In this document: positions 19,766 to 32,591 of the stretch, piece by piece | How the letters are laid out: each line of letters opens with the position of its first letter | How positions within the stretch are numbered: position 1 is the first letter of the stretch | Assembly: GCA_010015745.1 (NCBI GenBank) | Contig: ML978160.1 | Coordinates: 186,001 to 250,000, forward strand | Direction: 5' to 3' | Length of the DNA stretch: 64,000 bases | Source of the DNA: Setomelanomma holmii | Taxonomy: Eukaryota > Ascomycota > Dothideomycetes > Pleosporales > Phaeosphaeriaceae | Notes under the pieces: model-generated | Database searches by the model: none | Seen by the model: only the letters and a program-made list of their open reading frames with translations | Told to the model about the DNA's origin: nothing | Translations under genes and position numbers: made by a program

Positions 19766-21361
19766 ATGGCTCCAGGCGCAATTCAACCCGAGACCGCGGC
19801 TGCCAGCAATGGCACCGCTCTCAAGCCCACTGCACGCGCGTTTCACCCCACAGGTACCCCAGATCCCGCAAAGTATCACTCTGCGACGACATCGGATGCG
19901 ATTCATGCGGAGCACGAGTTCGCAGCCCACAACTACCACCCGCTGCCAATTGGTAAGGACATGAACCATCGAGTGATGCCTTGAGCTAACATGCATCAGT
20001 CTTCTCGCGTGCTAGCGGGACCAGCGTATGGGATCCTGAGGGCAAACATTACCTGGACTTCCTCTCTGCATACTCTGCCGTGAACCAAGGCCACTGCCAC
20101 CCCGAGCTTGTCAAGGTATTGACTGAGCAGGCATCGCGATTGACCCTCAGCAGCCGAGCCTTCTACAATGATGTGTTCCCGCGCTTCGCCGAATACGCGA
20201 CCAAGCTCTTTGGGTTCGACATGATTCTGCCAATGAACACTGGTGCTGAAGCTGTCGAGACTGCGGTCAAGATTGCGCGCAAATGGGGATACAAGGTCAA
20301 AGGCATACCACAAAACGAGGCATTGGTCTTCTCCGTGACAGAGAACTTCCACGGAAGGACAGTGAGTAGGACTCGTGGCAAAGGATGGACCAGGCTAACA
20401 CATCGCGATTTAGTTTGCGGCCATCACTATGTCCACTGACCCCGAGTCTCGCGACAACTATGGACCATACCTCCCGGGCATCGGAAGTGTCTGCCCTGCG
20501 ACTGGCAAGCCAATTCGGTACAACAACGTTGATGACTTGCGAGAAGTGCTCGAGAGGCACGGAAAGAACACTGCGGCGTTCCTCGTAGAGCCAATCCAGG
20601 GCGAAGCAGGTATCGTTGTACCTGACGACAGCTACCTGAAAGAGGTGAGGGCGCTGTGCGACAAGCACAACGTGCTCCTCATCTGTGACGAGATCCAGAC
20701 CGGTATCGCACGAACAGGCAAGATGCTCTGCCACGAGTGGGCTGGCATCAAGCCAGATCTAGTCTTGCTTGGTAAGGCTATCTCTGGTGGTATGTACCCA
20801 GTCTCTTGCGTCTTGGGATCGAAGGAGGTGATGCTCACCATCGAGCCTGGTACCCACGGCTCTACCTATGGTGGCAACCCACTTGGCTCTGCTGTCGCGA
20901 TCCGTGCCTTGGAACTTATTCAGGAAGAAAACATGGTTGAGCGTGCGGAGACGCTGGGCCAGAAATTCCGCGAAGGCCTCAAGAACATCAACAACCCCAT
21001 GATCACCATCATTCGAGGCAAGGGCTTGCTGAATGCTATTGTCATTGATGAGAGCAAGACAAACGGCCACGGTGCGTGGGATCTCTGCATGCTCTTCAAG
21101 GAGAAGGGACTGCTGGTAAGGACCAACCTCGGCTTTGCAAGAATTGAGACATGTCGATATTAACGAAGTGCTTAGGCTAAACCCACCCACCAAAATATCA
21201 TCCGTCTTGCACCACCTCTTGTCATCACGGATGAAGAGATCGACAGCGCCCTCGCCATCATCAAGGAAGCAATGGAAGAGTTACCCAAGCTCAAGGGCAA
21301 GCGGGAAGAGGAGATTCTGCCTCCGGGTGAGAAGGACGTTCATATTGGCGTGGATAACTGA
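19766..21361 (+). CDS. OAT: Ornithine aminotransferase
   Basis: Four exons (19766-19952, 20000-20361, 20414-21115, 21176-21361) with 47, 52 and 60 bp introns; the phases close at 478 residues. The enzyme transfers the delta-amino group of ornithine to 2-oxoglutarate, giving glutamate semialdehyde (then proline or glutamate); it corresponds to yeast CAR2 and Aspergillus OtaA in arginine catabolism. Visible class-III aminotransferase marks: GHCHPELVKVLTEQASRL, MNTGAEAVETAVKIARKWGY, ENFHGRT, FLVEPIQGEAGI, ICDEIQTGIARTGKM and the PLP-lysine segment LVLLGKAISGGMYPVS, then GTHGSTYGGNPL. Length matches the family. There is no obvious mitochondrial presequence, consistent with the cytosolic fungal enzyme. 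Confidence 0.96.
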
Positions 21362-23101
21362 TTCGGAAGTCCATCTTTCTATGATACCCTCTGGGTGCTG
21401 GGGATCAGCTGTGAACAGCTGCGGCGTTTTTGAATGTGTCTTTCAGACCTGACGGGATATACCTCGCGGGAATTTCGCGTACTACTGGGCGATCTACTGT
21501 AGATTACATTATATCAAAAGGAATGCATACGACGTCATCACAATGTCGTTCTATCTTGCGAGAATCGAGGAAAGCTTGAGGTTTGTTCTGACTGGAGAAC
21601 ATGACCTCGAGCCACTTGCGGGTAGTGCTGACAGAGTCTGTCGCTGACGACTGGCGACGATTCTTCCAACGCAGCACGTCCGAAATGGTGTCTTGGCTAC
21701 ATTCGCCGTTGTCGGACAAAATCATAATGGCCGTTCCTGCGTCGTGAATTTAAGCTCAAGGAGGGCTGCACCTCGGGGTTTTAACCTGACTTCAGTTATC
21801 TCTCGAAACTTTGAATTCTGTATATCTACCTCCATTGTACTTCACGAACGAATATTCTTGTTGCACCCACTTGCACCCATGCATGCACCATTAGGCATCT
21901 GCTCCTACACTCCTGCCCAAATTCTTACTCCAAAATTCCAGATCTTCGGACTAGAAAAAGCTCCGATGCTCACCTGCCAAAACGAGTAACTGCGAACGCA
22001 GTCGACATCTCAACAGCTATGCTGACCGGTGTGACCATTACGACAGTCATACTCGTGTGCAGCAATACTCGACGACGATCTGACTGCAACCGTCGAGAAA
22101 CGTGGGAAGAATGCCGCGCATACCGCCTAGGCATCCATTGAGCACCGCAAGCAATACGCGCATCGTAGGATTTCTTGAATCCTGCAGTCTGCAATGGTAC
22201 GACGACGTCCAGGACGCGACACATACCACATATCATTCGTCAGGCCTATCTGAGGGTGTTCTTGTAACGAATACGTGGCGGGAAAAGACGCACAAAGCCC
22301 AATGGATCCCCAAGGCAGCAACACCATTGCGGCAGTCATCAGAATGTCGGTGAGATGTAACAGGCGTCGACCACGTTCTTTACATCTTTAGGCATCAATA
22401 TGCACACCACGGTCCAATACAATCAACCGAGCCACGGGATGACCAATATTTGCTCGTTCAATAGCAGCGAGTGATCGGAATCGGCATAAAATGGACGTTC
22501 GTGCCGTCGCCGCTAGCAAGCGATGGCCCCACTCCTCCCGGTTCAAGGCACATTTGGTTTGCGTGTCGAGACGGGTTTACGACATCGTTCCATGGGAAAC
22601 TGTTGTGAGAGACAGCTGTCAAAACGAGTGAAAGAGGTGCCAAACCGTTTCGTCGCATGTTATGATCGACGCTGGGGCTGTGGAAGTCCTGTTCATTGGC
22701 GATGAATTGCGCCGCGGCATGTTGTAGAGTCGAGGTCGGCTCGTCGGAGGACAATCATGCCCGAAGGCGTAAAATACCCTTTGAATGCTTAGCAACCCCA
22801 GGTTATGCATCGTTTTCGCGTCATGGATGGTAGGGCGAATTTATCTCCGTTCTCTCGACCGCACGCTAGCGTCGGCTTGAAGTGGTCACCACTTGCTTTA
22901 TGAGTGGCATGCAGCCGTGTCATCGACACCATTTTGCTGCGGATTTTGGTTGCGCTTACCCTCCTTTCGATATTCCTGACTTACAGTCGCCTACACTGCG
23001 TACAACAAGCAAGAGGGATAGCTCTAGTTCTACGACGGACATCGGCTCCACACCACAGTCTTGCGCTCGGCAGACCGCCTGCCGACGGCTGATCTCCGAA
23101 T
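21362..23101. other. Gene-free interval
   Basis: About 1.7 kb between OAT and the ABC transporter. Short frames on both strands (for example minus 21725-21504, 73 codons) show no domain or exon structure. The last few hundred bases form the ABC-transporter promoter. Confidence 0.45.
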
Positions 23102-26100
23102 ATGTCGAATTCTTCAACGTCGCTGGACGAGAAGCAGAAAGAGAAAGAATTTGGGTTGATGGACCCTCAAGCAAAAGCAGAAGAGCCTGTAGAGGCTGAG
23201 CCTGAAGATGAAATCACCTATGAGGCGATCAAGACAGAAAAAGGTGGCAAGGATTTGGAGGCGAATGTCGACAGTCGCAGCACGCACGGCACATTATCAA
23301 GGCTGCAAAGCGGGACGAGTGCCTTCACAGATATTAGCGACGACTCAGATGCTAAAAGCTCGTTGCGACGAAGAAAATGGTACCGCACGAATCCTTTGAA
23401 ATGGGGACCAGTACCACCAGTACCGAAGACGCGTGAAGTGTGTCCAGAGTACAACGCCAGTCTGTTCAGCCGACTCACTTGGCATTGGATGCAGCCTTTG
23501 ATGAACGTTGGATACAAGAGACCGCTTGAGAAGAACGATATCTACGCTATCAACCCGAGGAGAAGCGCTGATTTCCTGGCGCAAAAGTTGCAAACGTCCT
23601 TCGAGAGGCGGCGGGAGCAGGGAAAGCAGAGACCACTCCTCGGAGCAATGTTCGACACCTTCAAATGGGAATTTATAATCGGCGGTCTTTGCCAACTCAG
23701 CGCGTCCATTATCCAATCGATAGCACCCTTCGTCCTTCGCTACCTGATCAACTTTGCCGTGAAAGCGTACGTTGCGCAGCGATCAGATGCGCCGGCGCCC
23801 AATCTTGGAGAGGGCTTTGGTCTAGTTATTGCCATTACATGTCTACAAATGCTGCAGAGCATGGCGACCAACCACTTCATGTATCGCGGCATGATTATAG
23901 GTGGAGAAGCGAGAGGAGTCCTCATTGCTCTTATCTTCAACAAGGCTATGAAGCTATCGGGCAGAGCAAAAGCAGGTGGGAAGGCAGTACTCGCAGCGCC
24001 GCCGCCGCAAATCAAGCCAGGCAGTGCGGAAGAAGTCAAATGGTACATGAAGATGCTCAAGAAGAAAAAGAAAGAGGCCCCGAAGGATGTCGTGGGAGTT
24101 TCTGGTGATGGTGAAGGCTGGGGCAATGGTCGAATCGTGAACTTGATGTCTACAGACACCTACCGTGTTGATCAAGCCAGCGGTTTCTTCCACATGATCT
24201 GGACTGCTCCTATCGGTATTCTCGTCACGACAGCGTTGCTTCTGGTCAACCTCACATATAGCGCTCTTCCTGGACTCGGACTTATCCTCATCGCCATGCC
24301 TCTCCTTGGCCAGGCTGTCAAGGTACTCTTCCGCCGAAGAGTAGCAATCAATAAGATCACAGATCAGCGTGTGAGCTTGACACAAGAGATTCTGCAAGGA
24401 GTTCGCTTTGTCAAGTACTTTGGCTGGGAGACTAGCTTTTTGGAGCGCATCCAGGCAATCAGGAAGAAGGAGATCCACGCCATTCAGATTCTGCTGACTA
24501 TCCGTAACGCGATCCTTGCGGTCGGCATGTCGATGCCCGTGTTCGCGTCCATGGTCTCGTTCATCACATACTCGCAAGTTCACAGCACTCTCAACCCAGC
24601 CCCTATCTTCTCATCGCTTGCGCTCTTCAACTCAATGCGCATTCCTCTCAACTTCCTCCCACTCGTTATTGGCCAGGTCATCGATGCCAACGCCTCGATC
24701 AAGCGTATACAAGAGTTCCTCCTTGCAGAAGAGGCGGAAGAAAGCGCAGTCTGGGATTACAGTGCCAGGGATGCTGTGGTGATCAAAGAAGCTGACTTCA
24801 CATGGGAGCGACACCCAACACAAGAAGCAGAAGATACCGTAGCGGGTCCAGGTGGTCCTCCTGGCAGCAAGGCGGCTATGAAGAAAGAGAAGAAGGAGAA
24901 GAGAGCAAGCGCGCAGTTGCAACAGACCACAAGCGGAACAACCACTCCCCCGGCTTCGGACATCACAGCTGTAGAGGAAGAGAAGCCTTTCGAGATCAAA
25001 GATATCAATCTCACCTTCGGCAGGAACGAGCTGGTGGCAATCATCGGCAGCGTAGGATCTGGCAAGAGCTCTCTACTTGCTGCGCTTGCTGGAGACATGC
25101 GTAGGACGGCTGGAGAAGTCGTCATGGGTGCCTCTCGTGCCTTTTGCCCGCAATATGCTTGGATTCAGAACGCCAATGTCCGTGAGAACATCGTATTTGG
25201 CAAAGACTTCAAGCAGTCGTGGTACGATGAAGTCGTGGACGCTTGCGCCCTTCGTGCCGATCTCGACATGCTTCCTGCTGGCGACAAGACGGAGATCGGC
25301 GAGCGCGGTATTACTGTTTCTGGAGGTCAGAAGCAGCGCATGAATATTGCCAGAGCCATATACTTTGATGCGGACATCATTCTCATGGACGACCCATTGA
25401 GTGCGGTTGACGCGCACGTTGGACGACACATCATGGACAACGCCATCTGTGGTCTCCTCAAGAACAAGTGCCGTATCCTGGCTACTCATCAGCTTCACGT
25501 TCTCAGTCGATGCGACAGGATCATCTGGGTTGAGGAAGGTCGTGTGCAGGCGGTCGACACCTTCGACAAGCTCATGTCTGAGAACGAAGGCTTCCAGCAG
25601 CTGATGAAGAGCACCAAGAAGGAAGAGGAGCGTGAGGAGGAAACAGCCGAGGACGTCGCCGACGATGTTATAGACGACAAGAAAGATGCCAAGAAGATGG
25701 CCAAGAGGCAAAAGAAAGCCGTCGCCCTCATGCAGGTCGAAGATCGTGCTACCAAGAGCGTGTCTTGGGGCGTCTGGATGGCGTACATACGAGCTGGTGG
25801 CGGCATTTGGGTTGGTCCGCTCGTGGTCACGTAAGTCTTGTGGAAGCATTTACTCCTTCCCTACTAACCTCGACACAGTCTACTCGTCCTGTCGCAAGGC
25901 GCCAATATTGTGACCTCCCTATGGCTCTCCTACTGGACCTCCGATAAGTTTGGCTTCAACGAAGGCGCGTACATTGGCGCTTATGCTGCTTTCGGCTTCA
26001 GTCAGGCTCTGTTCATGTTCCTGTTCTCATGGGCTGTGGCCGTCTTTGGTACTCGAGCTGGCAAGACCATGCTGCACAGAGCCATTACCCGTGTCCTTCG

Positions 26101-27717
26101 TGCGCCGATGTCATTCTTCGACACGACGCCTCTTGGTCGTATCACGAACCGCTTCAGCAAGGACATTGATGTCTTGGACAATACGATTACGGACTCTATG
26201 CGCATGTACTTCTTGACGTTGGCGATGATCATTTCGTAAGTTGACCTCGTTGTTCTTCCGCTCCCGGGCCATCTGCCGAGAGCTTAAAGTGTCTTGCCCT
26301 GCCAGACGCTTGTACTGACTTGTCCCTAGGGTCTTCATCCTCATCGTCTCCTACTATTACTACTATGCCATCGCTCTCGGACCATTGTTCCTCATCTTCC
26401 TCTTCTCGGCCGCTTACTATCGATCGTCCGCCCGCGAGGTCAAGCGACACGAAGCAGTCCTCCGCAGCACAGTCTTCGCGCGCTTCGGCGAGGCCGTCAT
26501 GGGAACCGCTACTATCCGCGCATACGGCTTACAAGACCAATTCTCGCGGTCAGTCCGAGACGCCGTGGATGACATGAACTCAGCCTACTACCTGACCTTC
26601 GCCAACCAGCGCTGGCTCAGTGTCCGTCTCGACATCGTCGGTATCTTGCTCGTGTTCACCACTGGTGTCTTAGTCGTGACGAGTCGTTTCTCAGTCAATC
26701 CCAGTATAGCAGGCTTGGTACTGTCCTACATTCTCACCATCGTCCAGATGATTCAGTTCACCGTCCGCCAGCTGGCCGAAGTCGAGAATAATATGAACTC
26801 GACAGAACGCATTCACCACTATGGCACGCAACTCGAAGAGGAGGCACCGCTGCACATGGGCGAGGTCCGTCCAACATGGCCCGAACACGGCGAGATTGTA
26901 TTCAATAACGTACAAATGCGATACCGCGAAGGTCTCCCCCTCGTCCTTAAGGGTTTGGACATGCATGTCCGCGCAGGCGAACGCATCGGCGTCGTAGGTC
27001 GCACGGGCGCCGGCAAATCGTCCATCATGAGCGCACTATTCCGTCTGCAGGAGCTATCAGGCGGATCCATCGTCATTGACGGCGTAGACATTGGCAACAT
27101 TGGTCTGCATGATTTGAGGTCGAAATTGGCGATTATCCCACAGGACCCGACACTGTTCAAGGGCACGATTCGCTCGAATTTGGATCCGTTCCATGAGCAT
27201 TCTGATCTTGAGTTGTGGGCGAGCTTGAGACAGGCGAATTTGGTATCGAATGAGAGTACCATGGAGGATACGAGTGGGAGGATTCATCTGGATTCGCAGG
27301 TCGACGAAGAAGGTAGGTGCCCAGCACATACAACAACTTGCTGTTTGAACGCTGAGAATACGCTGACTCTAGACAGGCCTCAATTTCAGCTTAGGACAAC
27401 GCCAGCTTTTAGCCCTGTCCCGAGCTCTTGTTCGTGGCTCCCAGATAATCGTCTGCGATGAGGCCACAAGCAGCGTCGACTTCGAGACAGACGCGCTCGT
27501 GCAAACCTCGATGAAGAACGGCTTCAAGGGGAAGACCTTGCTGTGCATCGCACACAGATTGAAGACGATTATCGACTACGACCGCATCTGCGTCATGGAC
27601 GCGGGCCAGATCGCAGAACTCGACACCCCCGCCAACCTCTACAACCAGGGCGGAATCTTCAGAAGCATGTGCGAACGCAGTGGTATTCGGCGCGAGGACT
27701 TCTTTGGTGAGAGATAG
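23102..27717 (+). CDS. ABC transporter, ABCC subfamily, YOR1-like
   Basis: Four exons (23102-25830, 25879-26235, 26330-27312, 27377-27717) give 1469 residues, the length of yeast YOR1. Layout: acidic Ser-rich head, YNASLFSRLTWHWMQPLM entry motif, membrane domain 1, NBD1, linker, membrane domain 2, NBD2. NBD1 has Walker A GSVGSGKSS (about residue 650), signature VSGGQKQRM and Walker B IILMDDPLSAVDAHV. NBD2 has Walker A GRTGAGKSS, signature FSLGQRQLLALSRA (read across the last intron) and Walker B IIVCDEATSSVD. NBD1 has Asp where NBD2 has the catalytic Glu, the usual ABCC asymmetry. A Lys-rich insertion (KMLKKKKKEAPKD) interrupts membrane domain 1. YOR1-type pumps export organic anions and drugs across the plasma membrane; the substrate here is unknown. 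Confidence 0.94.
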
Positions 27718-29216
27718 AGCATGCCCCGTGTTGGAGGTGGTTAAAAGGCAGTTTTGGCGGCTATCGGTCCAATGGTTCGAGATAGACGACGTGTGATTGA
27801 CGGGACATCACACAGTGATGCATGGTACGGCGTTTGTAGCGGCATTTTCGGTACACCCGTTCTAGCGTTGATTGCGCAGCGCAGTTTGACAGTCCGCATG
27901 TCTTGTCTAGCAACGTTTGCATGGGGTGTTGAGAGCGCTTGGTGCAAGATTTCTTGGGCTGCGAGCTTATCTCTGCGTGCGGCACACGAGACTGTAGTAC
28001 TTCCACGACTAACTTATCTAATACCAAAAGCATTCTTCTTTCCAGATGTCTCGGCATGTCCCGTCTTTCGCCTCTGGGGGTCGCAAAGCGAATCAGTGCA
28101 GTGCGGAGCAACCGAAGCGCAAGCGACTTCGTGACAGCGCAAGCGACTTCGTGACAGCGCTGGCAAACGTCTGGAGTCGCCTTTTGCAGCATGCGAACGT
28201 CACGCCCAGAACAGCAGGTCTGTCGGCTGCACGACAGACAAGCTCGCGCCCCAAGGCGAGCTCGGCCAGCCTCTCCGCGTGGGCAACGAGTCTGCTGGCG
28301 GCCCAAGCAAAGGCTCCCATGCGCTCTTTAGCCGTTACAGGAATAGAGCTGTTGAGCCAAGAACGTCCCGGCCCCAGTGGTGCAGAATCATTCTGGCCAT
28401 GGTCAAAGTTAACCCCTTTTGGTGCTGGCTCGACTTAACCGTCAGGAACGCTTAAAGAAAGCATCAGGGTTGCATGCTCAGTCAGGATGAGCGTGCAGCC
28501 ACGAGGGTAGACAGGCGGCGCTGTGAAGCTCACAGTGCGTCGAGACCAGAGTCAATGGCAGACGTTTGATGAGAGGGCGAGCACAGTGCGACACGATCCT
28601 CAGGGTTTCGATATTTCGGCGGGCAGACTGTCAAATGAGAGGTGTGGCGCGCCGACAGTGCGCAGGGAACAGGGCCCCAACAAGCTAGCGGCTCTGATCT
28701 TCATCCAGGCTTGGAATCACCAATTCATTCGACCTCCAGCCAGCACAAACATCTGGGCCCATGGTACGCCACCCAGGGTGCGCTCAAATTCCACGCTCCT
28801 TCCCACCCGCTCTTTCACGAGATAACAGCTCCCCTTGTGCAGCCTCGTCGCTCTCTCTTCTTGCCCCGCAGCAATTGTATAGGTAGTTGACGCACGCTGG
28901 TCGACCAGCTACTTCTCTCTCCCTCTGCTCCTTCCTCGCCCGCAATTGCAACGCGTGTCGCTCCTTCCCCGTCGCCTCCAGCTGAAGACCCCACGGCAGC
29001 TACTATCGAGAACATCGCCTGAGCCTCATGCCCTGCCTGCCGTGATCCCACCTCGACTTTTCCACGTCGCACGACGTCCGTCCGCGCAGCATCTCCTGCA
29101 TCTGCTGCAACCCGTGCAGAAAGGGTCCTCCTGATAACCAGTCCCGTTGCGGCACGACCATATTCACGCTTCAAACACTCTCCTTGACCGTGTGAAACCT
29201 TGGCCGCTACGTCACA
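27718..29216. other. Gene-free interval and leader of the next gene
   Basis: About 1.5 kb with no supported gene. Open frames between 27750 and 28440 on both strands are Arg/Ser/Cys-rich and lack domains. The region from about 28790 to 29216 is CT-rich and probably includes the promoter and leader of the 29217 gene. An exact 20-bp tandem repeat lies at 28121-28160. Confidence 0.5.
28121..28160. repeat. 20-bp exact tandem repeat, two copies
   Basis: The unit AAGCGACTTCGTGACAGCGC occurs twice without a gap, and AGCGC precedes the first unit, so about 45 bp are repetitive. It lies in the intergenic interval after the ABC transporter. No function is apparent. Confidence 0.9.
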
Positions 29217-29801
29217 ATGGCAGCAAACGAGAAACACGAGTCCGTCACCTTTGGCGTCACCATTGAGAAATCGGCGAGCCCCATCAAGCCGCAACCAGTA
29301 CCAGTCCTCCGCTCCGCACCCTCGACCGAGTCAGCCATGTCATCGACATCAGCAGAGCTAGCTAAGAAAGAGGCCGCCATGGACCCGACGAACCCATACT
29401 CAGCCTTCTACAAGCACCCCGAGGCACGCCGCTCCATGGACGCGAGTAGTGCTCCCCAGAGCAAGACACACCTCGATGTCGTCGAGCGCGACCTCGAAGG
29501 CGGACTGCCGCTCTCCACCGCCACCACACAACAGCCCAAGTCCTCAGTCGACGGCAGGGTCAAAGAGTGCACCATGTGGCCGTCAAGACAGGCCGTCATC
29601 GACCAGCGGAAGACATACAAGCGCACGCGAGGCTGCAATCTGTTCAAGAACTTGACCAGCAAGCAGAGACTGTGGGCTAAGATCGTCATTGCTCTCCTCG
29701 TCGTCGCGGCGGCGGTGGGTCTCGGCGTGGGTATTTCGCGCGCTGTTGGCGGAGGGGTGTGGGCTGGTCAAGGCAAGAATAAGGAGATTCCGCAGAACTG
29801 A
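29217..29801 (+). CDS. Small protein with C-terminal membrane helix, unknown function
   Basis: Single exon of 194 residues. The first 135 residues are polar and probably disordered, with MDPTNPYSAFYKHPEARRSMD and a DLEGGLPL acidic patch. A basic stretch (RKTYKRTRGCNLFKNLTSKQRLW) immediately precedes one strong helix, KIVIALLVVAAAVGLGVGIS, and a short Gly-rich tail follows. The layout resembles single-pass type II or near-tail-anchored proteins. The NPYSAFYKHPE motif looks like a conserved short linear element; I recall such proteins in other filamentous ascomycetes without assigned roles. The ATG follows a CT-rich leader and reads CACAATGG, a fair fungal start context. Confidence 0.7.
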   Translation: MAANEKHESVTFGVTIEKSASPIKPQPVPVLRSAPSTESAMSSTSAELAKKEAAMDPTNPYSAFYKHPEARRSMDASSAPQSKTHLDVVERDLEGGLPLSTATTQQPKSSVDGRVKECTMWPSRQAVIDQRKTYKRTRGCNLFKNLTSKQRLWAKIVIALLVVAAAVGLGVGISRAVGGGVWAGQGKNKEIPQN

Positions 29802-30778
29802 GCTGGGATGTCAGCATCAGCATGGCAACGAGTAAGTTGGTCAAGCATCTCTGTCACATTGCGCAATACTAATAAAGCTTAGGGTCACAACACAACGTCA
29901 TTTGAGCACCGTCACGACATTGCATACTTTCTTCGACAGAATCATTTTTCGATATTCCCTTCAGCTGTTTATTGTTTGTGGTCATGCAGATATCATTCTA
30001 CTTTGTTTCCAGCTTCGTGTCTGTGTCATCTTCAGCAGTGGATCCGCATTGGCTCCTTCCTGAACACATCACTTGGGTTTTGAGCACGGCGTTTATACTG
30101 TGGGGAATGAGGCATGATATCGCCTCTGTTCTATCTGTACATGCATGGCGCGACGGAGCTTTAATGGGTTCATACATCTTTTGAGTAGAGAGGGCATTGG
30201 AGGCAATGGGTGCTATGCTGGGCACTACAATTGAGAACTGCTGCCTCTGATTGAGAGGCGAGACTTCATCAACGATCGATTTTTGATTGCCATGTTCATC
30301 CTCGAATCAGCCCTGAGCCCCTCGATTGCACACGCTGACGACAAGATCTCATCACTGCATATTGCGAATCTCCGTCCCTGCATGATTGACCGATCACCCC
30401 TGTGCATCGTACGATGCACCATCATCAATCCATGATCCCCGCGAGAACGACGATGAACGCGGAAACGCAAACGAGAAAAATCGTATAAATTTTTACGAAA
30501 GCACGTCACGACTCGTAAATGTGTTGACACGGCTAACCTTGCGAGAGGACGAGAACGAGTTGGGGGTTTGCCAAGACGCTATCAGGGGAACCGGCGGTGC
30601 TGCGGAATTGTGCGGGATTCGGGAGATCGACTTCCCAAGTGCTTACTTTACATGCTGTTTTGTGGATCTGACCGCGAACATAATTCACAATGGCAATCGA
30701 AAGTTTCGACCTATCTGTCAATGAAGCATCTATGGGTATCAAGCATCCATCTTATCTCCACATGCACCTTCTCCCTCC
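29802..30778. other. Gene-free interval between convergent genes
   Basis: Roughly 1 kb between the 3' ends of the 29217 gene and RSA4. It should hold both terminators. Short frames on both strands (for example plus 29972-30184) have no supporting features. Confidence 0.5.
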
Positions 30779-32314
30779 TCAGTTCCTCCATATCCGAACC
30801 TGCTTGTCCGCACCGCCGCTGCCGACTCTTTCACCGTCCGGACTCCAGTCCAGTGCAAAGACTTGGTCTTTATGACCTGGGAGATCCTCCTTGAGTTTTC
30901 CTGTCCTCATGTCCCATACTTTCAAGGTTGTGTCCTTGCTACAACTCGCCAGCAGGCGGCTGTCAGCCGAGAAACATGCCATGTACACGGGCCCGACATG
31001 TGCGCGCAGGGTGTTGAGGAACTTGCCGTCGCGGGCGGACCATAGCTTCACGTGGTTGTCCCATGCTGCTGATGCGAGGAGCGCGCCGTCCGGGGAGAAA
31101 GTTACTTGGTTGATTTGTTTCTGGTGGCCGGTCATTCGCGTAACGGGTTTGTTACTGCTTAGTGGAGTCCAGAGGATCAAGGTGCAGTCTTCTGAGGCGG
31201 TTGCTAGGCGTTCTACGATCTCGCCGTTGATGGTTGCTGCTTTTTCGAAGCGCGTTTTGGCTTTTGCGAGCTTTTCTTCGGGGCTGGAGGGGACTTTACG
31301 TGTGTGGTCGTGGTAGGAGGTTCGGAGGACGAAGTCGGTGGAGAGAGCGAGGTGGTTGACCCAATGTGCGTGGCCGGAGAGGGTGCTGATGAGTGTGCCG
31401 ACTGAGCCGTCCCAGACTTTGATGCTCTTGTCGTGAGATGCGGTGTATATCCTTCCGGTGCCGCCCCATTTCACACATGTTACGCTGCCCTTGTGTCCAG
31501 AGAGCGCATAGTCTATCTTGCCGCCGATTGCATCCCAGACTCTTACTGTGCCGTCCTTGGAGGACGATGCCACGCGCGGGCGACCCGGTTGCTGTAAATG
31601 GTACGGCTCCCAGGTGAGTGAGGTGATGAAGTTGGTGTGGCCCTTCAGCGGTGCTCCAATCTGCTTGCCAGTGTTCGGGTCCCATATCCTGACCTCGTTG
31701 TCATACCCCCCAGAGGCTAGTAGAGAGCCGTCTGGCGAGTAGCTGACTGCCAACACCCATCTTGAGTGACCCTTCATTGTGTGTACTGGTGTGCCTGTGT
31801 CACAGTCCCATATCCTCACCGTCTTGTCACCACTTCCGCTCGCCATACGCCCTGAGTTCAATGGCGAGAACTGTACCGCGAGGATGTTGTCGCCGTGACC
31901 TGAGATAGCTGCTGAGCATCTTGACACTGCCTTTACTCTAAACACGGCTTGCGGTGCATATTGCAGCACAATCTCGCTTTCCGCCGAAGCCTTTCCTGAT
32001 TTCACCAGGGCATTGTATAGATCCTCCTTGTCCCCAAGCGCTTCGTTGGCTCCGTCTGGAAAGAAGCGGTAGGGTATTTGGTCGTCCGCTTGGTCTTTGA
32101 GCTCGTTGAGGAGGATTTCGAGGTTCTTGGTGCTGGCTTGCGAGAGCGGTACCGTGAGGACTGGAAGACTGCCACTTTCGCCGGTAGCTTGGTCTACGAA
32201 GCGCACTCGAACGGTGCCATCGGGAATCGTGGTGTCGATGTCTTGCTGCTGGCGTGCGATCTCGCCTTGCTCGCGCTTCTGGCGCTTTGACGGCGGCGGA
32301 TACTGAGTTGCCAT
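30779..32314 (-). CDS. RSA4: Ribosome assembly WD40 protein, RSA4/Notchless homologue
   Basis: Single exon of 511 residues, the family's usual length. The N-terminal NLE/UBL domain (TVRVRFVDQATGESGSLPVL and IPYRFF) binds the MIDAS domain of the dynein-like ATPase Rea1. It is followed by an eight-bladed WD40 propeller starting with GHGDNILAVQFSP and ending QVFALDWSPDGERVGSGGAD. Rsa4 is the docking point by which Rea1 pulls assembly factors off the pre-60S particle in the nucleolus and nucleoplasm. The propeller repeats (ASGSGDKTVRIWDCDTG, ASGGYDNEVRIWDPNTG, ASCSKDTTLKVWD) are regular and intact. It starts 277 bp from the divergent MSH4 gene. Confidence 0.95.
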   Translation of the reverse strand: MATQYPPPSKRQKREQGEIARQQQDIDTTIPDGTVRVRFVDQATGESGSLPVLTVPLSQASTKNLEILLNELKDQADDQIPYRFFPDGANEALGDKEDLYNALVKSGKASAESEIVLQYAPQAVFRVKAVSRCSAAISGHGDNILAVQFSPLNSGRMASGSGDKTVRIWDCDTGTPVHTMKGHSRWVLAVSYSPDGSLLASGGYDNEVRIWDPNTGKQIGAPLKGHTNFITSLTWEPYHLQQPGRPRVASSSKDGTVRVWDAIGGKIDYALSGHKGSVTCVKWGGTGRIYTASHDKSIKVWDGSVGTLISTLSGHAHWVNHLALSTDFVLRTSYHDHTRKVPSSPEEKLAKAKTRFEKAATINGEIVERLATASEDCTLILWTPLSSNKPVTRMTGHQKQINQVTFSPDGALLASAAWDNHVKLWSARDGKFLNTLRAHVGPVYMACFSADSRLLASCSKDTTLKVWDMRTGKLKEDLPGHKDQVFALDWSPDGERVGSGGADKQVRIWRN

Positions 32315-32591
32315 TGCTACGGAGAAGGGTTTAGAGTATCTTGGGGCGCAAATATAAGCGTAACAGCAGAATTATGCTGCAACTAGTGTCTAAGTTGTGT
32401 GCACCCCGCGGGTCGCAACTTCCCAAAAATTTCGGGCTATCGATAAGATGTGACAGGGATGACGCGCTAGCGAAGCCAGCATGCTTCGACGCGTCTTCCG
32501 TCCCATCACTCACTCAAGACCTCGCTCCTTGCACAAGTTGATGGTGCGAGGCTGTACCAATTGATCGCAGACTAATCACAGCACTAACACC
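32315..32591. promoter_or_regulatory. Divergent promoter RSA4/MSH4
   Basis: The 277 bp between two start codons pointing away from each other must hold both promoters, one for a constitutive growth gene and one for a meiosis gene. No element was recognised with confidence. Confidence 0.55.

Noticed and set aside
27761..28306. 181-codon minus-strand frame after the ABC transporter
   Set aside because: Arg/Cys-rich random-looking composition, runs through the 20-bp tandem repeat, no homologous domain recognised.
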